A stretch of DNA of 64,000 nucleotides from Arthrobacter hankyongi (GCF_022012395.1 NZ_JAKLTQ010000013.1:1-64000); one strand, 5' to 3'; positions 7,515-16,564 are shown, numbered from the stretch's first letter. Numbers and translations: made by a program. Notes: generated from the letters alone by a model not told the origin.

Positions 7515-9164
7515 ATGGGCACCATCACCACCGAGCCGGCCGCCCCGCTGCTGGCCGTGCGCGGGCTGCGCGTCGAGTACGAACCCGGTCGCGCCGCCGT
7601 CGACGGCGTCGACCTGGACCTGAAGCCGGGGGAGATCGTGGCGCTGGTCGGCGAGTCCGGCTCGGGCAAGACCACGCTGGCCAGGTCCATCCTCGGCCTG
7701 CTGCCGGCCACCGCCCGGATTGCCGCCGGCAGCATCGACTTCGACGGCACGGACCTGGCCGGGCTGACCGAGAAGCAGCTGACCCGGATCCGCGGCCGGC
7801 GGATCGGGCTGGTGCCGCAGGACCCGGGTGCCTCACTGGACCCGGTCCGGACCATCGGCTCCCAGGTGGCCGAGGTGTTCCGGCTGCACCGGGACGGGCG
7901 CCGCCGGACCCGGCGCGAACTGCGCGCCGAGGTCATCCGGCTGCTCACCATGGTGGGGATCGACCGCCCCGAGGAGCGGCTGCGGCAGTACCCGCACGAA
8001 CTCTCCGGCGGCCTGAAGCAGCGCGTGCTGATCGCCATCGGGTTCAGCCTGCGCCCGCAGGTGCTGATCGCCGACGAGCCGACGTCGGCGCTGGACGTCA
8101 CCGTCCAGCGCACCGTGCTGGAGGTCTTCGACCGGCTGGCCAAGGAATTCGGCACCGCGGTCGTGTTCGTCACCCATGACCTGGCCGTCGCCACCGACCA
8201 TGCGGACCGCATTGTGGTGATGCGCGGCGGGCGCATCCGCGAGGACCGCGCCGTGGCCGAGATCCTCAGCCGGCCCGAGGACGAGTACACCGTGCGGCTG
8301 TTGGCGGAGGCGGCCCCGGCCCGCGCCGCTGCCCCGGCCGCGTCCGCGGAGGAGGGCGGGCCGGCCCCGGCCTTCGCCCTCGAGGCGCGCGGGCTGGTGA
8401 AGGTCTTCGGCCGCGGCGGCATCGAACATCGCGCCGTCGATGCGGTGTCCTTCGGCGTCCGGCCGGGCACCACCTTCTCGCTCGTGGGCGAGTCCGGGTC
8501 CGGGAAGTCCACCACCGCCCGCATGCTGATGCGGCTGCTGGACCCGACCGAGGGCAGCGTCCTGGTCGACGGGCGCGACGTGACCGGGCTGGACGGGCGC
8601 GGCAAACGCGACCTGTGGCGCACCCTGCAGCTGGTCTACCAGAACCCGGACTCGGCGCTGGACCCGCGGCTGCGGATCCGCGACATCATCGCCGAACCGC
8701 TGCTGAACTTCGGCCTGGGCGACCGGGCCGCCCGGCGGGAGCGGGTGGCCGAACTGCTCGAACAGGTCAACCTGCCCGACCATGCCGCCGCAGCCCGCCC
8801 GATGGAGCTCTCCGGCGGTCAGCGCCAGCGCGTGGCCATCGCCCGCGCGCTGGCGCTGGGCGCGAAGGCGCTGGTCCTGGACGAGGCCCTCTCCGCGCTG
8901 GACGTGCTGACCCAGGCCCAGATCCTGGCCCTGCTCCAGGAACTGCAGCGCGAACTGAAGCTGACCTACCTGTTCATCTCGCACGACCTGCACGTGGTCG
9001 AACGCATCTCCGACCAGGTCGGCGTCATGCGCGGCGGCCGGCTGGTCGAGACCGGGCCGACCGCCGGCATCTTCGGCGACCCGCAGCACGAATACACCCG
9101 TCTGCTGCTGGATTCCAACCCGGGCCACCGGCTGCGCGGCCTCGCCGGCGCCACCAACCATTGA
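7515..9164 (+). CDS. ABC importer ATPase with two fused nucleotide-binding domains
   Basis: 549 residues holding both ATPases of an oligopeptide-type importer in one chain. Domain 1 has Walker A GESGSGKTT, signature LSGGLKQR and Walker B VLIADEPTSALD. Domain 2 has GESGSGKST, LSGGQRQR and ALVLDEALSALD. An Ala-rich linker (about residues 262-285) joins them. In domain 2 the usual DEPxSALD proline is Ala. Start ATG at 7515 is preceded by AGGAGG. The fused form contrasts with the split ATPases of the importer at 58570-63832. Confidence 0.93.
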   Translation: MGTITTEPAAPLLAVRGLRVEYEPGRAAVDGVDLDLKPGEIVALVGESGSGKTTLARSILGLLPATARIAAGSIDFDGTDLAGLTEKQLTRIRGRRIGLVPQDPGASLDPVRTIGSQVAEVFRLHRDGRRRTRRELRAEVIRLLTMVGIDRPEERLRQYPHELSGGLKQRVLIAIGFSLRPQVLIADEPTSALDVTVQRTVLEVFDRLAKEFGTAVVFVTHDLAVATDHADRIVVMRGGRIREDRAVAEILSRPEDEYTVRLLAEAAPARAAAPAASAEEGGPAPAFALEARGLVKVFGRGGIEHRAVDAVSFGVRPGTTFSLVGESGSGKSTTARMLMRLLDPTEGSVLVDGRDVTGLDGRGKRDLWRTLQLVYQNPDSALDPRLRIRDIIAEPLLNFGLGDRAARRERVAELLEQVNLPDHAAAARPMELSGGQRQRVAIARALALGAKALVLDEALSALDVLTQAQILALLQELQRELKLTYLFISHDLHVVERISDQVGVMRGGRLVETGPTAGIFGDPQHEYTRLLLDSNPGHRLRGLAGATNH

Positions 9165-9175
9165 AAGGACCACGT

Positions 9176-10441
9176 ATGAGCACCACCGTCACCGAACCGG
9201 CCACCCGCCCCGCCGCAGCACCCGATGAGGCCCGCTACGCCGCCCTGGCCCAACGCTTCCGCCCGGTCTTCGCGCGCATCGCCGCCGGTGCGCTGGAGCG
9301 CGAGCAGCAGCGCATCCTGCCGCACGAGCAGGTCCGCTGGCTCAAGGAGGCCGGCTTCACCACACTGCGGCTGCCGGCCGAATTCGGCGGCGACCCGGTC
9401 AGCCACGAGCACCTGTTCCGGCTGCTGATCGAGCTGGCCGAGGCCGATTCCAACGTCAGCCACCTGCTGCGCTCGCACTTCTCCTTCGTGGAGACCATCG
9501 CCCTGCAGCCTCGCGCCTTCCAGCAGCGCTGGTTCCCGCGCGTAGCGGCCGGCGAGATCTTCGGCAACGCCGCCACCGAGCGCGGCGGCAACGCACTGGG
9601 CAGCACGCAGACCAAGCTGCGCCTGGTGGACGGCCGCTGGCTGCTGGCCGGGGAGAAGTACTACACCACCGGCTCGATCTTCGCCGACTGGGTGGTGGTC
9701 ATGGCCAGCACCGAGGGCGTGGAGGGCCGCCAGTACGCGCTGGTCCGCACGGACGATCCGCGCGTGCGGATCCTCGATGACTGGGACGGCTTCGGCCAGC
9801 CGTTGACCGGCACCGGCACCGCGGTGTTCGACGACGTCGAGGTGGCCGCCGAGGACATCATCGCGCGCAAGGTCTCCAGCACGCTGGAGCCGGCCTTCTT
9901 CCAGCTGTGCCTGCTGGCCGTGCTGGTGGGCATCGGCCGGGCCGCGCTGAATGACGCCGCCGGGCTGGTCCGCCACCGCACCCGCACCTTCAACACCGGC
10001 TCCGGCCAGCTGTTCCGCGACGACCCGCTGATCCAGGAGCACGTGGGACTGCTGGCGGCCAAGGTGTACGCCGCCGAGGCGGTGGTCACCGCCGCCGCCC
10101 GCGACCTGGATGCCGCCGTCGACCCGCAGTTGGGGCTCGACGCCGAGGCCGCCTTCCTGCGTGCCGAGCTCGGCGTGCAGCAGGCCCACGTCACGGTGCC
10201 CTCGCTGGTGCTTGCCGCCACCGGCGAGCTGTTCGACGTCACCGGTGCCTCGGCGACCAGCCGCGGCAAGGCCCTGGACCGGCACTGGCGCAACGCCCGG
10301 ACGGTGGCCACCCACAATCCGGTCGCGTTCAAGGCCCGCTCGGTGGGCGACTTCCACATCAACGGCACCATCCCCACCGGGCTGAACAGCATCGGCGAGG
10401 CCCCGGCGTCGCACGCCGGACGTGACGGGGGAGCGGCCTGA
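9176..10441 (+). CDS. acyl-CoA dehydrogenase-fold flavin monooxygenase (SfnC/DszC-like)
   Basis: 421 residues with the acyl-CoA dehydrogenase fold. The N-terminal helical domain contains LPHEQVRWLKEAGFTTLRLP. The middle beta domain contains GNAATERGGNAL and GEKYYTTGSIFADW. The C-terminal four-helix bundle ends with the HNPVAFKARSVGDF segment seen in the DszC/SfnC monooxygenase branch. These enzymes use reduced flavin from a separate reductase to oxygenate sulfur compounds such as dibenzothiophene or sulfones. No reductase is in the window. Translationally coupled to the next monooxygenase (TGATG). The sulfur role is supported by the SAM riboswitch upstream. Confidence 0.87.
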   Translation: MSTTVTEPATRPAAAPDEARYAALAQRFRPVFARIAAGALEREQQRILPHEQVRWLKEAGFTTLRLPAEFGGDPVSHEHLFRLLIELAEADSNVSHLLRSHFSFVETIALQPRAFQQRWFPRVAAGEIFGNAATERGGNALGSTQTKLRLVDGRWLLAGEKYYTTGSIFADWVVVMASTEGVEGRQYALVRTDDPRVRILDDWDGFGQPLTGTGTAVFDDVEVAAEDIIARKVSSTLEPAFFQLCLLAVLVGIGRAALNDAAGLVRHRTRTFNTGSGQLFRDDPLIQEHVGLLAAKVYAAEAVVTAAARDLDAAVDPQLGLDAEAAFLRAELGVQQAHVTVPSLVLAATGELFDVTGASATSRGKALDRHWRNARTVATHNPVAFKARSVGDFHINGTIPTGLNSIGEAPASHAGRDGGAA

Positions 10442-11868
10442 TGGCGGACGCACGGCCCCGGCTGCTGCTCAGCGCCTTCCTGATGAACACCTCCAGCCAC
10501 ATCCTCGGCGGGCAGTGGCGGCATCCGGAGGCGCAGCAGCACCGCTTCCACGAGCTGCCGTTGTGGACCGACCTGGCCCGGCAGCTGGAGGACGCCAAGT
10601 TCGACGCGATGTTCTTCGCCGACGTCGTCGGCCTCTACGGCAACCACGAGGGCGGCTGGGCCTCGCTGGTGCGCAAGGGCATGCAGGTCCCGGCGCACGA
10701 TCCGCTGGTGCTGTGCTCGGCGCTGGCCGCGGTGACCCGCGAGATCGGCCTGGCCATGACCAGTTCCGTGATCCAGTCCGACCCGTTCCAGCTGGCCCGC
10801 CAACTCTCCACCCTGGACCACCTGAGCGGCGGCCGGGCGGCCTGGAACATCGTCACCAGCGTGCTGGAGAACTCGCACCGGAACTTCGGCGCCGACGGGC
10901 TGGCCGCGCACGACGACCGCTACGACTGGGCCGACGAATACGTGGAGGCCGCCTACAAGCTCTGGGAAGGCTCCTGGGCGGACGATGCGGTGCTGGCCGA
11001 CAAGGCCAGCGGCATCTACGCCGACCCGGCGAAGGTGCACAAGATCCACCACCGCGGGGCGCGCTACTCGATCGAGGGCCCGCACCTGGCCATTCCCAGC
11101 CCGCAGCGCACGCCGTTCCTGTTCCAGGCCGGCAGCTCCACCCGCGGCCGGCGCTTCGCCGCGGCCAACGCCGAGGCGACCTTCCTCTTCGCCCCGCACA
11201 CCGACTACGTGCGCAAGCAGGCCGCGGCGGTCCGCGCGCTGGAGGCGGAAGCGGGCCGGACGCCGGGCGACGTGAAGATCTTCGCCGGGCTGTCCTTCGT
11301 CGTCGGCAGCACCGAGGCCGAGGTCCGGCGCAAGGAGGCCGAGTACGACGAGTACCTGGACCTGCACGCGATCATCGCCCACATCGGCGGCGGCATCGGC
11401 GTCGACCTCGGCGGCCTGCCGCTGGACACGCCGCTGGGCGAGGTGGCCACCGAAGGCGCCCGGGGCGTGCTGGAGGCCGCGATCGCCTCGGTGCCCGGCG
11501 GCAAGCCGACCATCGGGGACCTGGCCCGCTACCGGGCCAAGGCCCAGCAGATCGCCGGCACCCCGGAGCAGATCGTGGATGAGCTTCAGCGCTGGCAGGA
11601 CGCGGGGATCGACGGCGTCAACGTGATGAACCAGATCCTGCCCGGCTCCTACACCGATTTCATCGAGGGGGTGCTGCCCGAACTGCGCCGGCGGGGCCTG
11701 GCCCAGACCGAGTACCGTCCGGGCACGCTGCGCGAGAAAGTCTTCGGCCGCGGGCCGCTGCTGGAGGACTCCCACCCGGCGGCCAGGTTCCGCGGGGCCT
11801 TCGGCCAGTACGCTGCCGCCGCCACCGAACGGCCGCCGGCAGCCGCCGGAGCGGGTTACCGACTGTGA
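10441..11868 (+). CDS. NtaA/SnaA/DszA-family FMN-dependent monooxygenase
   Basis: 475-residue bacterial-luciferase-fold (TIM barrel) monooxygenase. Diagnostic segments are the N-terminal GGQWRHPEA, FDAMFFADVVG, TLDHLSGGRAAWNIVTS, DEYVEAAYKLWEGSW and SPQRTPFLFQAGSS. Members of this family cleave C-S or C-N bonds of sulfones, dimethyl sulfide or aminopolycarboxylates using FMNH2. Its ATG overlaps the previous stop by one base, so the two monooxygenases are probably made together and act in sequence, in the manner of DszC and DszA. Last gene of the SAM-controlled operon. Confidence 0.92.
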   Translation: MADARPRLLLSAFLMNTSSHILGGQWRHPEAQQHRFHELPLWTDLARQLEDAKFDAMFFADVVGLYGNHEGGWASLVRKGMQVPAHDPLVLCSALAAVTREIGLAMTSSVIQSDPFQLARQLSTLDHLSGGRAAWNIVTSVLENSHRNFGADGLAAHDDRYDWADEYVEAAYKLWEGSWADDAVLADKASGIYADPAKVHKIHHRGARYSIEGPHLAIPSPQRTPFLFQAGSSTRGRRFAAANAEATFLFAPHTDYVRKQAAAVRALEAEAGRTPGDVKIFAGLSFVVGSTEAEVRRKEAEYDEYLDLHAIIAHIGGGIGVDLGGLPLDTPLGEVATEGARGVLEAAIASVPGGKPTIGDLARYRAKAQQIAGTPEQIVDELQRWQDAGIDGVNVMNQILPGSYTDFIEGVLPELRRRGLAQTEYRPGTLREKVFGRGPLLEDSHPAARFRGAFGQYAAAATERPPAAAGAGYRL

Positions 11869-11916
11869 CATCGGATTTCGTGTCCGCCCCGGTCAGGGTG
11901 TCCAATGAAGAGGTAA

Positions 11917-12006
11917 CCATCCCGAGCGGCTGAGAGACCTGGCTCTGTGACGCCGCAGCAACCCCCTCCTTCACCGGAGCAAGGGTGCTACTGCCAGGAC
12001 CGATGG
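11917..12006 (+). promoter_or_regulatory. SAM-I (S-box) riboswitch of the DmoA-like gene
   Basis: P1 CCATC/GATGG encloses TGAGAGACCTGGC, GACGCCGCAGCAACC and GGGTGCTACTGCCAGG. Downstream, 12032-12055 forms a ten-pair hairpin with a TTCG tetraloop, a probable expression-platform element. The ATG it controls is at 12101. Confidence 0.95.
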
Positions 12007-12100
12007 AGAAGCACGAACTTTTCGTTGGTCACCGCGGCACCTTCGGGTGCCGCGGAACCGGCGTGCAGGCTCTTCACGGTCGGATCAAGAGGAGTCTGAC

Positions 12101-13504
12101 ATGACAGCAGCGGCAGCCCAGCGCCACGTCCGTTTCAACGCCTTCGACATGAACTGCGTCGGGCACCAGTCCCCGGGCCTGTGGCGCCACCCGCAGGACA
12201 AGTCCGCCGACTACAACACCATCGGCTACTGGACCCATCTGGCCAAGGTGCTGGAGAAGGGCCTGTTCGACGGGCTGTTCATCGCCGACGTGCTGGGCAC
12301 CTACGACGTCTTCGGCGGCACCAACGAGGTGCCGCTGCGCACCGCCGCCCAGGTCCCGGTCAACGATCCGTTCCTGCTGGTCTCGGCGATGGCCGCGGTC
12401 ACCGAGAACCTCGGCTTCGGCGTCACCGCGGGCACCGCCTACGAGCACCCGTACCCGTTCTCCCGCCGGCTGGCCACCCTGGACCACCTGACCAACGGCC
12501 GCGTCGGCTGGAACGTGGTCACCGGCTACCTGCCCTCGGCCGCGCGCAACATGGGCCAGGAGGACCAGCTCGAGCACGACGAGCGCTACAACCACGCGGA
12601 CGAGTACATGGAGGTCGTCTACAAGCTCCTCGAGGGCTCCTGGGAGGACGACGCCGTGGTCAAGGACCGCGAGCGCGGGATCTTCACCGACCCGGCCAAG
12701 GTCCACGAGATCCGCCACGAGGGCAAGTACTTCAAGGTTCCCGGCATCGCGATCACCGAGCCGAGCCCGCAGCGCACCCCGGTGATCTTCCAGGCCGGCG
12801 CCTCCCCGCGCGGGATGAAGTTCGCCGCGCAGAACGCCGAGGCCGTCTTCGTCACCTGCCCGACGAAGGAAATGCTCGCCGCCACGGTGAAGAAGATCCG
12901 CGACGCGGCCGAGGCAGCCGGGCGCGACCGCTACGACATCCGCATCTACACCATGCAGACCGTGGTGACCGGCCCGGACAGCGCCACCGCGCAGGCGAAG
13001 TTCGAGGACTACAAGTCCTACGCCGACATCGACGGCGCGCTGGCCCTGATCTCCGGCTGGATGGGCGTGGACCTGTCCACCTACGGCCCGGACGACGTGA
13101 TCGGTGACAACGTGAAGTCCAACGCCATCCAGTCCTCGGTGGAGACCTTCCAGAAGGCGTCCGGCGACACCGGCAAGCCGTGGACGATCCGCCAGCTGGC
13201 CGAATGGGTCGGCGTCGGCGGTTTCGGCCCGATCACCGTCGGTTCCGGTGCCGAGGTGGCCGCCAAGCTCGTCGAGTGGGTCGAGGAGACCGACGTCGAC
13301 GGCTTCAACCTGGCCTACGCGATCACCCCGGGCACGTTCGAGGACATCGTCGAGTTCGTGGTGCCCGAGCTGCAGAAGCTGGGCGCCTACCCGACCGAGT
13401 ACGCCCCGGGCACGCTGCGGAACAAGCTGTTCGGCCGCGGCGACAAGCTGCCCGAGAACCACCGCGCCGCCAACTACCGCCTCGAGGCCCTGGCGAAGCT
13501 CTAA
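12101..13504 (+). CDS. NtaA/DmoA-like FMN-dependent monooxygenase
   Basis: 467 residues, same luciferase-like family as the gene at 10441 but clearly a different paralogue. FDMNCVGHQSPGLWRHP, FDGLFIADVLG, TLDHLTNGRVGWNVVTGYL, ADEYMEVVYKLLEGSW and SPQRTPVIFQAGASPRG are the family blocks. The closest characterised relatives I can suggest are dimethyl-sulfide monooxygenase DmoA and similar C-S cleaving enzymes. It has its own SAM-I riboswitch, so it is a separate transcript of the same sulfur regulon. Start ATG after AGAGGAG. It also needs a flavin reductase that is not encoded nearby. Confidence 0.92.
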   Translation: MTAAAAQRHVRFNAFDMNCVGHQSPGLWRHPQDKSADYNTIGYWTHLAKVLEKGLFDGLFIADVLGTYDVFGGTNEVPLRTAAQVPVNDPFLLVSAMAAVTENLGFGVTAGTAYEHPYPFSRRLATLDHLTNGRVGWNVVTGYLPSAARNMGQEDQLEHDERYNHADEYMEVVYKLLEGSWEDDAVVKDRERGIFTDPAKVHEIRHEGKYFKVPGIAITEPSPQRTPVIFQAGASPRGMKFAAQNAEAVFVTCPTKEMLAATVKKIRDAAEAAGRDRYDIRIYTMQTVVTGPDSATAQAKFEDYKSYADIDGALALISGWMGVDLSTYGPDDVIGDNVKSNAIQSSVETFQKASGDTGKPWTIRQLAEWVGVGGFGPITVGSGAEVAAKLVEWVEETDVDGFNLAYAITPGTFEDIVEFVVPELQKLGAYPTEYAPGTLRNKLFGRGDKLPENHRAANYRLEALAKL

Positions 13505-13517
13505 CGGCACCCCGGCT

Positions 13518-13552
13518 CCGGGCCCGCTTACATCTTGCCGTAGCGGGCCCGG
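13518..13552. terminator. stem-loop at the convergent gene ends
   Basis: CCGGGCCCGCT pairs with AGCGGGCCCGG (11 pairs, 13-nt loop), straddling the last codons of the DUF1206 gene just after the DmoA-like stop. No strong T-run follows, so termination is probable rather than certain. Confidence 0.5.
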
Positions 13553-14379
13553 GCGCCCAGGTACAGGCCGTAGCAGATCAGTCCCAGCGCCACCACAATC
13601 AGCGCGGCGTCGCCGAAGGGCTGGTCCCGCAGCCCCTTGAGCGCGCCGTCCAGCCCGGTCGCCTGGGCCGGATCGTGCCTGACGGCGGCCACCGCGAAGA
13701 GGATGCCCAGCACGACCAGGGCCAGTCCCTTGCCGATGTAGCCGGCCGTTCCGGTCCAGGTCACGGCCCGGCCCAGGGTCCCGGCCGGCAGCTGCCGCAG
13801 GTCGTCACGGAACTTACCCCGTGCACCCTTGACTACGTAAAAGACGCCGGCGGCCGCGATCCCGGCGCCGACCAGGAACAGCAGCACCGCGCCTGCGGGC
13901 GCCTGCATCAGGGCCGTGCTGGCGTCCTGGGTCTTTTCCCCGCTGTCGGTGCCGCCGCCCAGGGCAAAGCTGCCGAAGGTCGCGGCCAGTAGGGCGAAGA
14001 CGACGGCGAGGCCCGCCGACTTGACCCGGTACTTCAGCCGGTCCCGGCCCTCGAACCGTCTGCCGCCGAAGACCGCCTCGCTGACCTGCCACAGCGCCAG
14101 CGCGGCCCCCGCGGCCAAACCGGCCCACAACAGGACCACGCCGCCCGGGGTTGCGGCCAGCTGGCCGACGGCGCCGGACTGGTCCGCCTCGCCGGCGTGG
14201 CCGAAGGCCAGCCGGAGCGCGATGTAGCCGATGAGCAGGTGCAGCAGGCCATTGGCCGCCCAGCCGCACCGGGCCACGGCCTGGAAGGCCTTGGACTGCT
14301 TGGCCCGCTCTGCCGCGCCCGAGACCTCGCGGGCTGCCTGCATGCCCCGCCCTTCGGCACCCTCCGTGGCATCGTCCAC
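13528..14379 (-). CDS. DUF1206 domain-containing membrane protein
   Basis: 283 residues with about six helices arranged as three DUF1206 repeats (two helices each): ARCGWAANGLLHLLIGYIAL with VVLLWAGLAAGAALALW, then KSAGLAVVFALLAATFGSF with VLLFLVGAGIAAAGVFYVV, then TGTAGYIGKGLALVVLGILF with DAALIVVALGLICYGLYL. Each repeat opens with a G-x-G-like motif. The function of the family is unknown. The GTG start at 14379 follows GGAGGAT on the minus strand; longer in-frame extensions upstream are antisense to other genes and were not used. Confidence 0.88.
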   Translation of the reverse strand: MDDATEGAEGRGMQAAREVSGAAERAKQSKAFQAVARCGWAANGLLHLLIGYIALRLAFGHAGEADQSGAVGQLAATPGGVVLLWAGLAAGAALALWQVSEAVFGGRRFEGRDRLKYRVKSAGLAVVFALLAATFGSFALGGGTDSGEKTQDASTALMQAPAGAVLLFLVGAGIAAAGVFYVVKGARGKFRDDLRQLPAGTLGRAVTWTGTAGYIGKGLALVVLGILFAVAAVRHDPAQATGLDGALKGLRDQPFGDAALIVVALGLICYGLYLGARARYGKM

Positions 14380-14496
14380 GCCGATCCTCCATCCGCCTGC
14401 CGCTGTTGTCCCCGCGGCACCATCGTCCCACTTCAACGTCCCGCTGGACAGCCGGTCCGGGTACCGGCCGGCACGGTGCGGGAGTACCCTCGAACT

Positions 14497-14889
14497 GTGG
14501 ACGGATCCTCCCTTCGCTCGTTCTGCCTGTCGCTGCCGGGCGCCTTCGAGGACTTTCCCTTCGGCCCGGACGCCTCGGTCTTCAAGGTCCGGGCGGGGGC
14601 CTCGGCCGCGCGCATGTTCGCCCTGTCCGACCTGGGTGCCGAGCCATTGAGCGTGAGCCTGAAGTGCGAGCCGGCCCTGGCCCAGCAGCTGCGTGCGGCC
14701 CATCCGGAAATTACCGGCGCGTACCACATGAACAAGACCCACTGGAACGGGGTGCGGCTGGACGGGAAGCTGCCCGACGGCATGGTCCGTGACCTGATCG
14801 AAGACTCCTACGACCTGGTGGTCGCCGGCCTGCCGCGGCAGGACCGCGAGGCCCTGGGCTGGCAGCGGCTGGCCGAGGAGGGCCGGTGA
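14497..14889 (+). CDS. MmcQ/YjbR family protein
   Basis: 130 residues. Family features visible are the LPGAFEDFPFGPDASVFKV start, the central LSVSLKCEPALAQQLRAAHPEI, YHMNKTHWNGVRL, and the C-terminal LIEDSYDLVVAGLP. YjbR-type proteins have a double-wing DNA-binding-like fold, but a biochemical role is not established. A GTG start gives a protein of the right length; the upstream GGGAG is rather far. The stop overlaps the GTG of the next gene by four bases. Confidence 0.88.
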   Translation: MDGSSLRSFCLSLPGAFEDFPFGPDASVFKVRAGASAARMFALSDLGAEPLSVSLKCEPALAQQLRAAHPEITGAYHMNKTHWNGVRLDGKLPDGMVRDLIEDSYDLVVAGLPRQDREALGWQRLAEEGR

Positions 14890-15605
14890 TTCCCCAGGAA
14901 CGGCTGAACGAACTGTGGGATTCCTCGGATCCGCACGGCACCGAGCAGCGGCTGCGGGACGCGGACACCAACCAGTTCGCGCTGCGCTCGGACCGGAACG
15001 AACTGGCCACCCAGATCGCCCGCGCGCTGGGGCTGCAGGGCCGCCACGACGAGGCCCTGGACATGCTGGCGCGGATCGACGACGACGCTCCGGTGGTGCG
15101 GCTGCGGGTGCTGCTCGAGCGCGGCCGGATCCTGCATGCCCTGGGCAGGCACAGCCAGGCCCTGCCCCTGTTCGAGGAGGCAGCCCGCCGGGCCGGGGAC
15201 TTCGGCCATGACTTCCTGGCGGTGGACGCGCTGTCCATGGCGGCGCTGGCGGACCCGCACCGGGCCGGGGAGCATACCGCTGCGGCGCTGGCCGTCCTGT
15301 ACCGCTCGGACGACGAGCGGGTGCGCCGGCTGGCCATCGGACTGTATGCGAACCTAGGCCAGGTACTGCTGGACAAGCACGACTACGTCGGCGCCCACGA
15401 GCAGTTCCAGCTGGCCGAGGACGCGGCCCGCGCCCACGGCGGCGAGGACGAGCTGCACCGGGCCCGCTGGGCGGTGGCGCGCAGCCTGCGCGCGCTGGGC
15501 CGGCATGACGAGGCGCTGGCCATCCTGCACCACCTGGCCGAAGCCCGCCCGGATGATCCGGACGTGCAGGAGGAACTCCGCCTCCAGGAGCACCACCCCT
15601 CCTAA
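14886..15605 (+). CDS. tetratricopeptide-repeat protein
   Basis: 239 residues, almost wholly helical TPR-like repeats: LGLQGRHDEALDMLARI, ILHALGRHSQALPLFEEAARRAG, GQVLLDKHDYVGAHEQFQLAEDAAR and LRALGRHDEALAILHHL all carry the TPR pattern of small residues and aromatic or acidic positions. No catalytic domain, signal peptide or membrane helix. Probably a cytoplasmic scaffold. It is coupled by GTGA overlap to the YjbR-like gene. Confidence 0.82.
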   Translation: MIPQERLNELWDSSDPHGTEQRLRDADTNQFALRSDRNELATQIARALGLQGRHDEALDMLARIDDDAPVVRLRVLLERGRILHALGRHSQALPLFEEAARRAGDFGHDFLAVDALSMAALADPHRAGEHTAAALAVLYRSDDERVRRLAIGLYANLGQVLLDKHDYVGAHEQFQLAEDAARAHGGEDELHRARWAVARSLRALGRHDEALAILHHLAEARPDDPDVQEELRLQEHHPS

Positions 15606-15682
15606 CCGACCTGACACTTAACGCCCTTTTCACCGCTGAAACGGTCGTTAAGGGGCAACCCGGTCCGGGGTAGGCTCGGAGG

Positions 15683-16222
15683 ATGGAAGGATCCGGCCTG
15701 ACCTATACCGAACAGGGCCTGACCCGGCAGCACCAGGCACCGGACGGCTACCGGGTCGCCCGGCACCGCATCGCCGTCGGCCGCGGACCGCGGGCCTATG
15801 CAGCGTTGGCCGAGGGCATCATGGGCTGGCAGCTGCACCGGCTGGCCGGGCTGCGGGTGGACCCGGCGACGCCGCGCGCGGCGGCGGGCGTGCGCATGGC
15901 CTCGCGCTTCGGTCTGGGTCCGCTCCGGCTGCGGATTCCCTGCCAGGTAGTCTGGGCCGAGAATGACGAGCGGTCCGGAGCGAGCCGGCGCACCGGCTTC
16001 GGCTATGGCACTCTGCCCGGGCACCCCGAACGCGGGGAGGAAAGCTTCGTCGCGGTAATGGAACCGGACGGCACGGTCTGGTTCGACCTGTTTGCCTTCA
16101 GCCGGCACGCGAACTGGTTCTTCCGGGCCGGAGCCCCGGTGGCCTCCGCCTGCCAGGCACTGGCCACCCGCCGCTACCTGCAGGCCGCCCGGCTCCTGGC
16201 ATCTGGCAGGATGGAGCCATGA
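15683..16222 (+). CDS. DUF1990 family protein
   Basis: 179 residues. The pattern YRVARHRIAVGRGPRAY, IMGWQLHRLAGLRV, IPCQVVWAEND, GFGYGTLPGHPERGEESFVA and a C-terminal ANWFFRAGAPVASACQ matches DUF1990, an actinobacterial and plant family of unknown function. Start ATG at 15683 follows GGCTCGGAGG. The upstream gap contains an inverted repeat (CTTAACG at 15618-15624 with CGTTAAG at 15647-15653) that could be an operator. Overlaps the next gene by ATGA. Confidence 0.88.
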   Translation: MEGSGLTYTEQGLTRQHQAPDGYRVARHRIAVGRGPRAYAALAEGIMGWQLHRLAGLRVDPATPRAAAGVRMASRFGLGPLRLRIPCQVVWAENDERSGASRRTGFGYGTLPGHPERGEESFVAVMEPDGTVWFDLFAFSRHANWFFRAGAPVASACQALATRRYLQAARLLASGRMEP

Positions 16223-16539
16223 TTTTCATCGTGGTCAAGTTCAAGGTCCAGCCCGAATACGCCGACAACTTCCCGGAGCTGGTGCGGGAGTTTACCGAGG
16301 CCACCCGCGCCGAGCCCGGGAATCTTTGGTCAGACTGGTCGCGCAGCGTAGAGGACCCCAACGAGTACGTGCTCGTCGAGGCCTTCAAGGACGACGCCGC
16401 CGCGGCGCACGTCAACAGCGCGCACTTCAAGAAGGCGATGGCCGAGCAGCCGCAGTACCTGCAGGCAACCCCGCGGATTATCAGCCGCCAGATCGAGGGC
16501 GAAGGCTGGGACGAGATGGGCGAAATGACGGTGGCGTAG
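16219..16539 (+). CDS. ABM-domain (antibiotic biosynthesis monooxygenase/YgiN-like) protein
   Basis: 106 residues, a single dimeric alpha-beta barrel ABM domain. The opening MIFIVVKFKVQPEYADNF, the central TRAEPGNLWSDWSRSVEDP with VLVEAFKDDAAAAHVNS, and the terminal FKKAMAE are typical of putative quinol monooxygenases related to YgiN. The substrate is unknown. It starts inside the stop codon of the DUF1990 gene and is followed by a strong stem-loop. Confidence 0.88.
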   Translation: MIFIVVKFKVQPEYADNFPELVREFTEATRAEPGNLWSDWSRSVEDPNEYVLVEAFKDDAAAAHVNSAHFKKAMAEQPQYLQATPRIISRQIEGEGWDEMGEMTVA

Positions 16540-16564
16540 GCCCCTCGAATCGTACCAGTGGATT

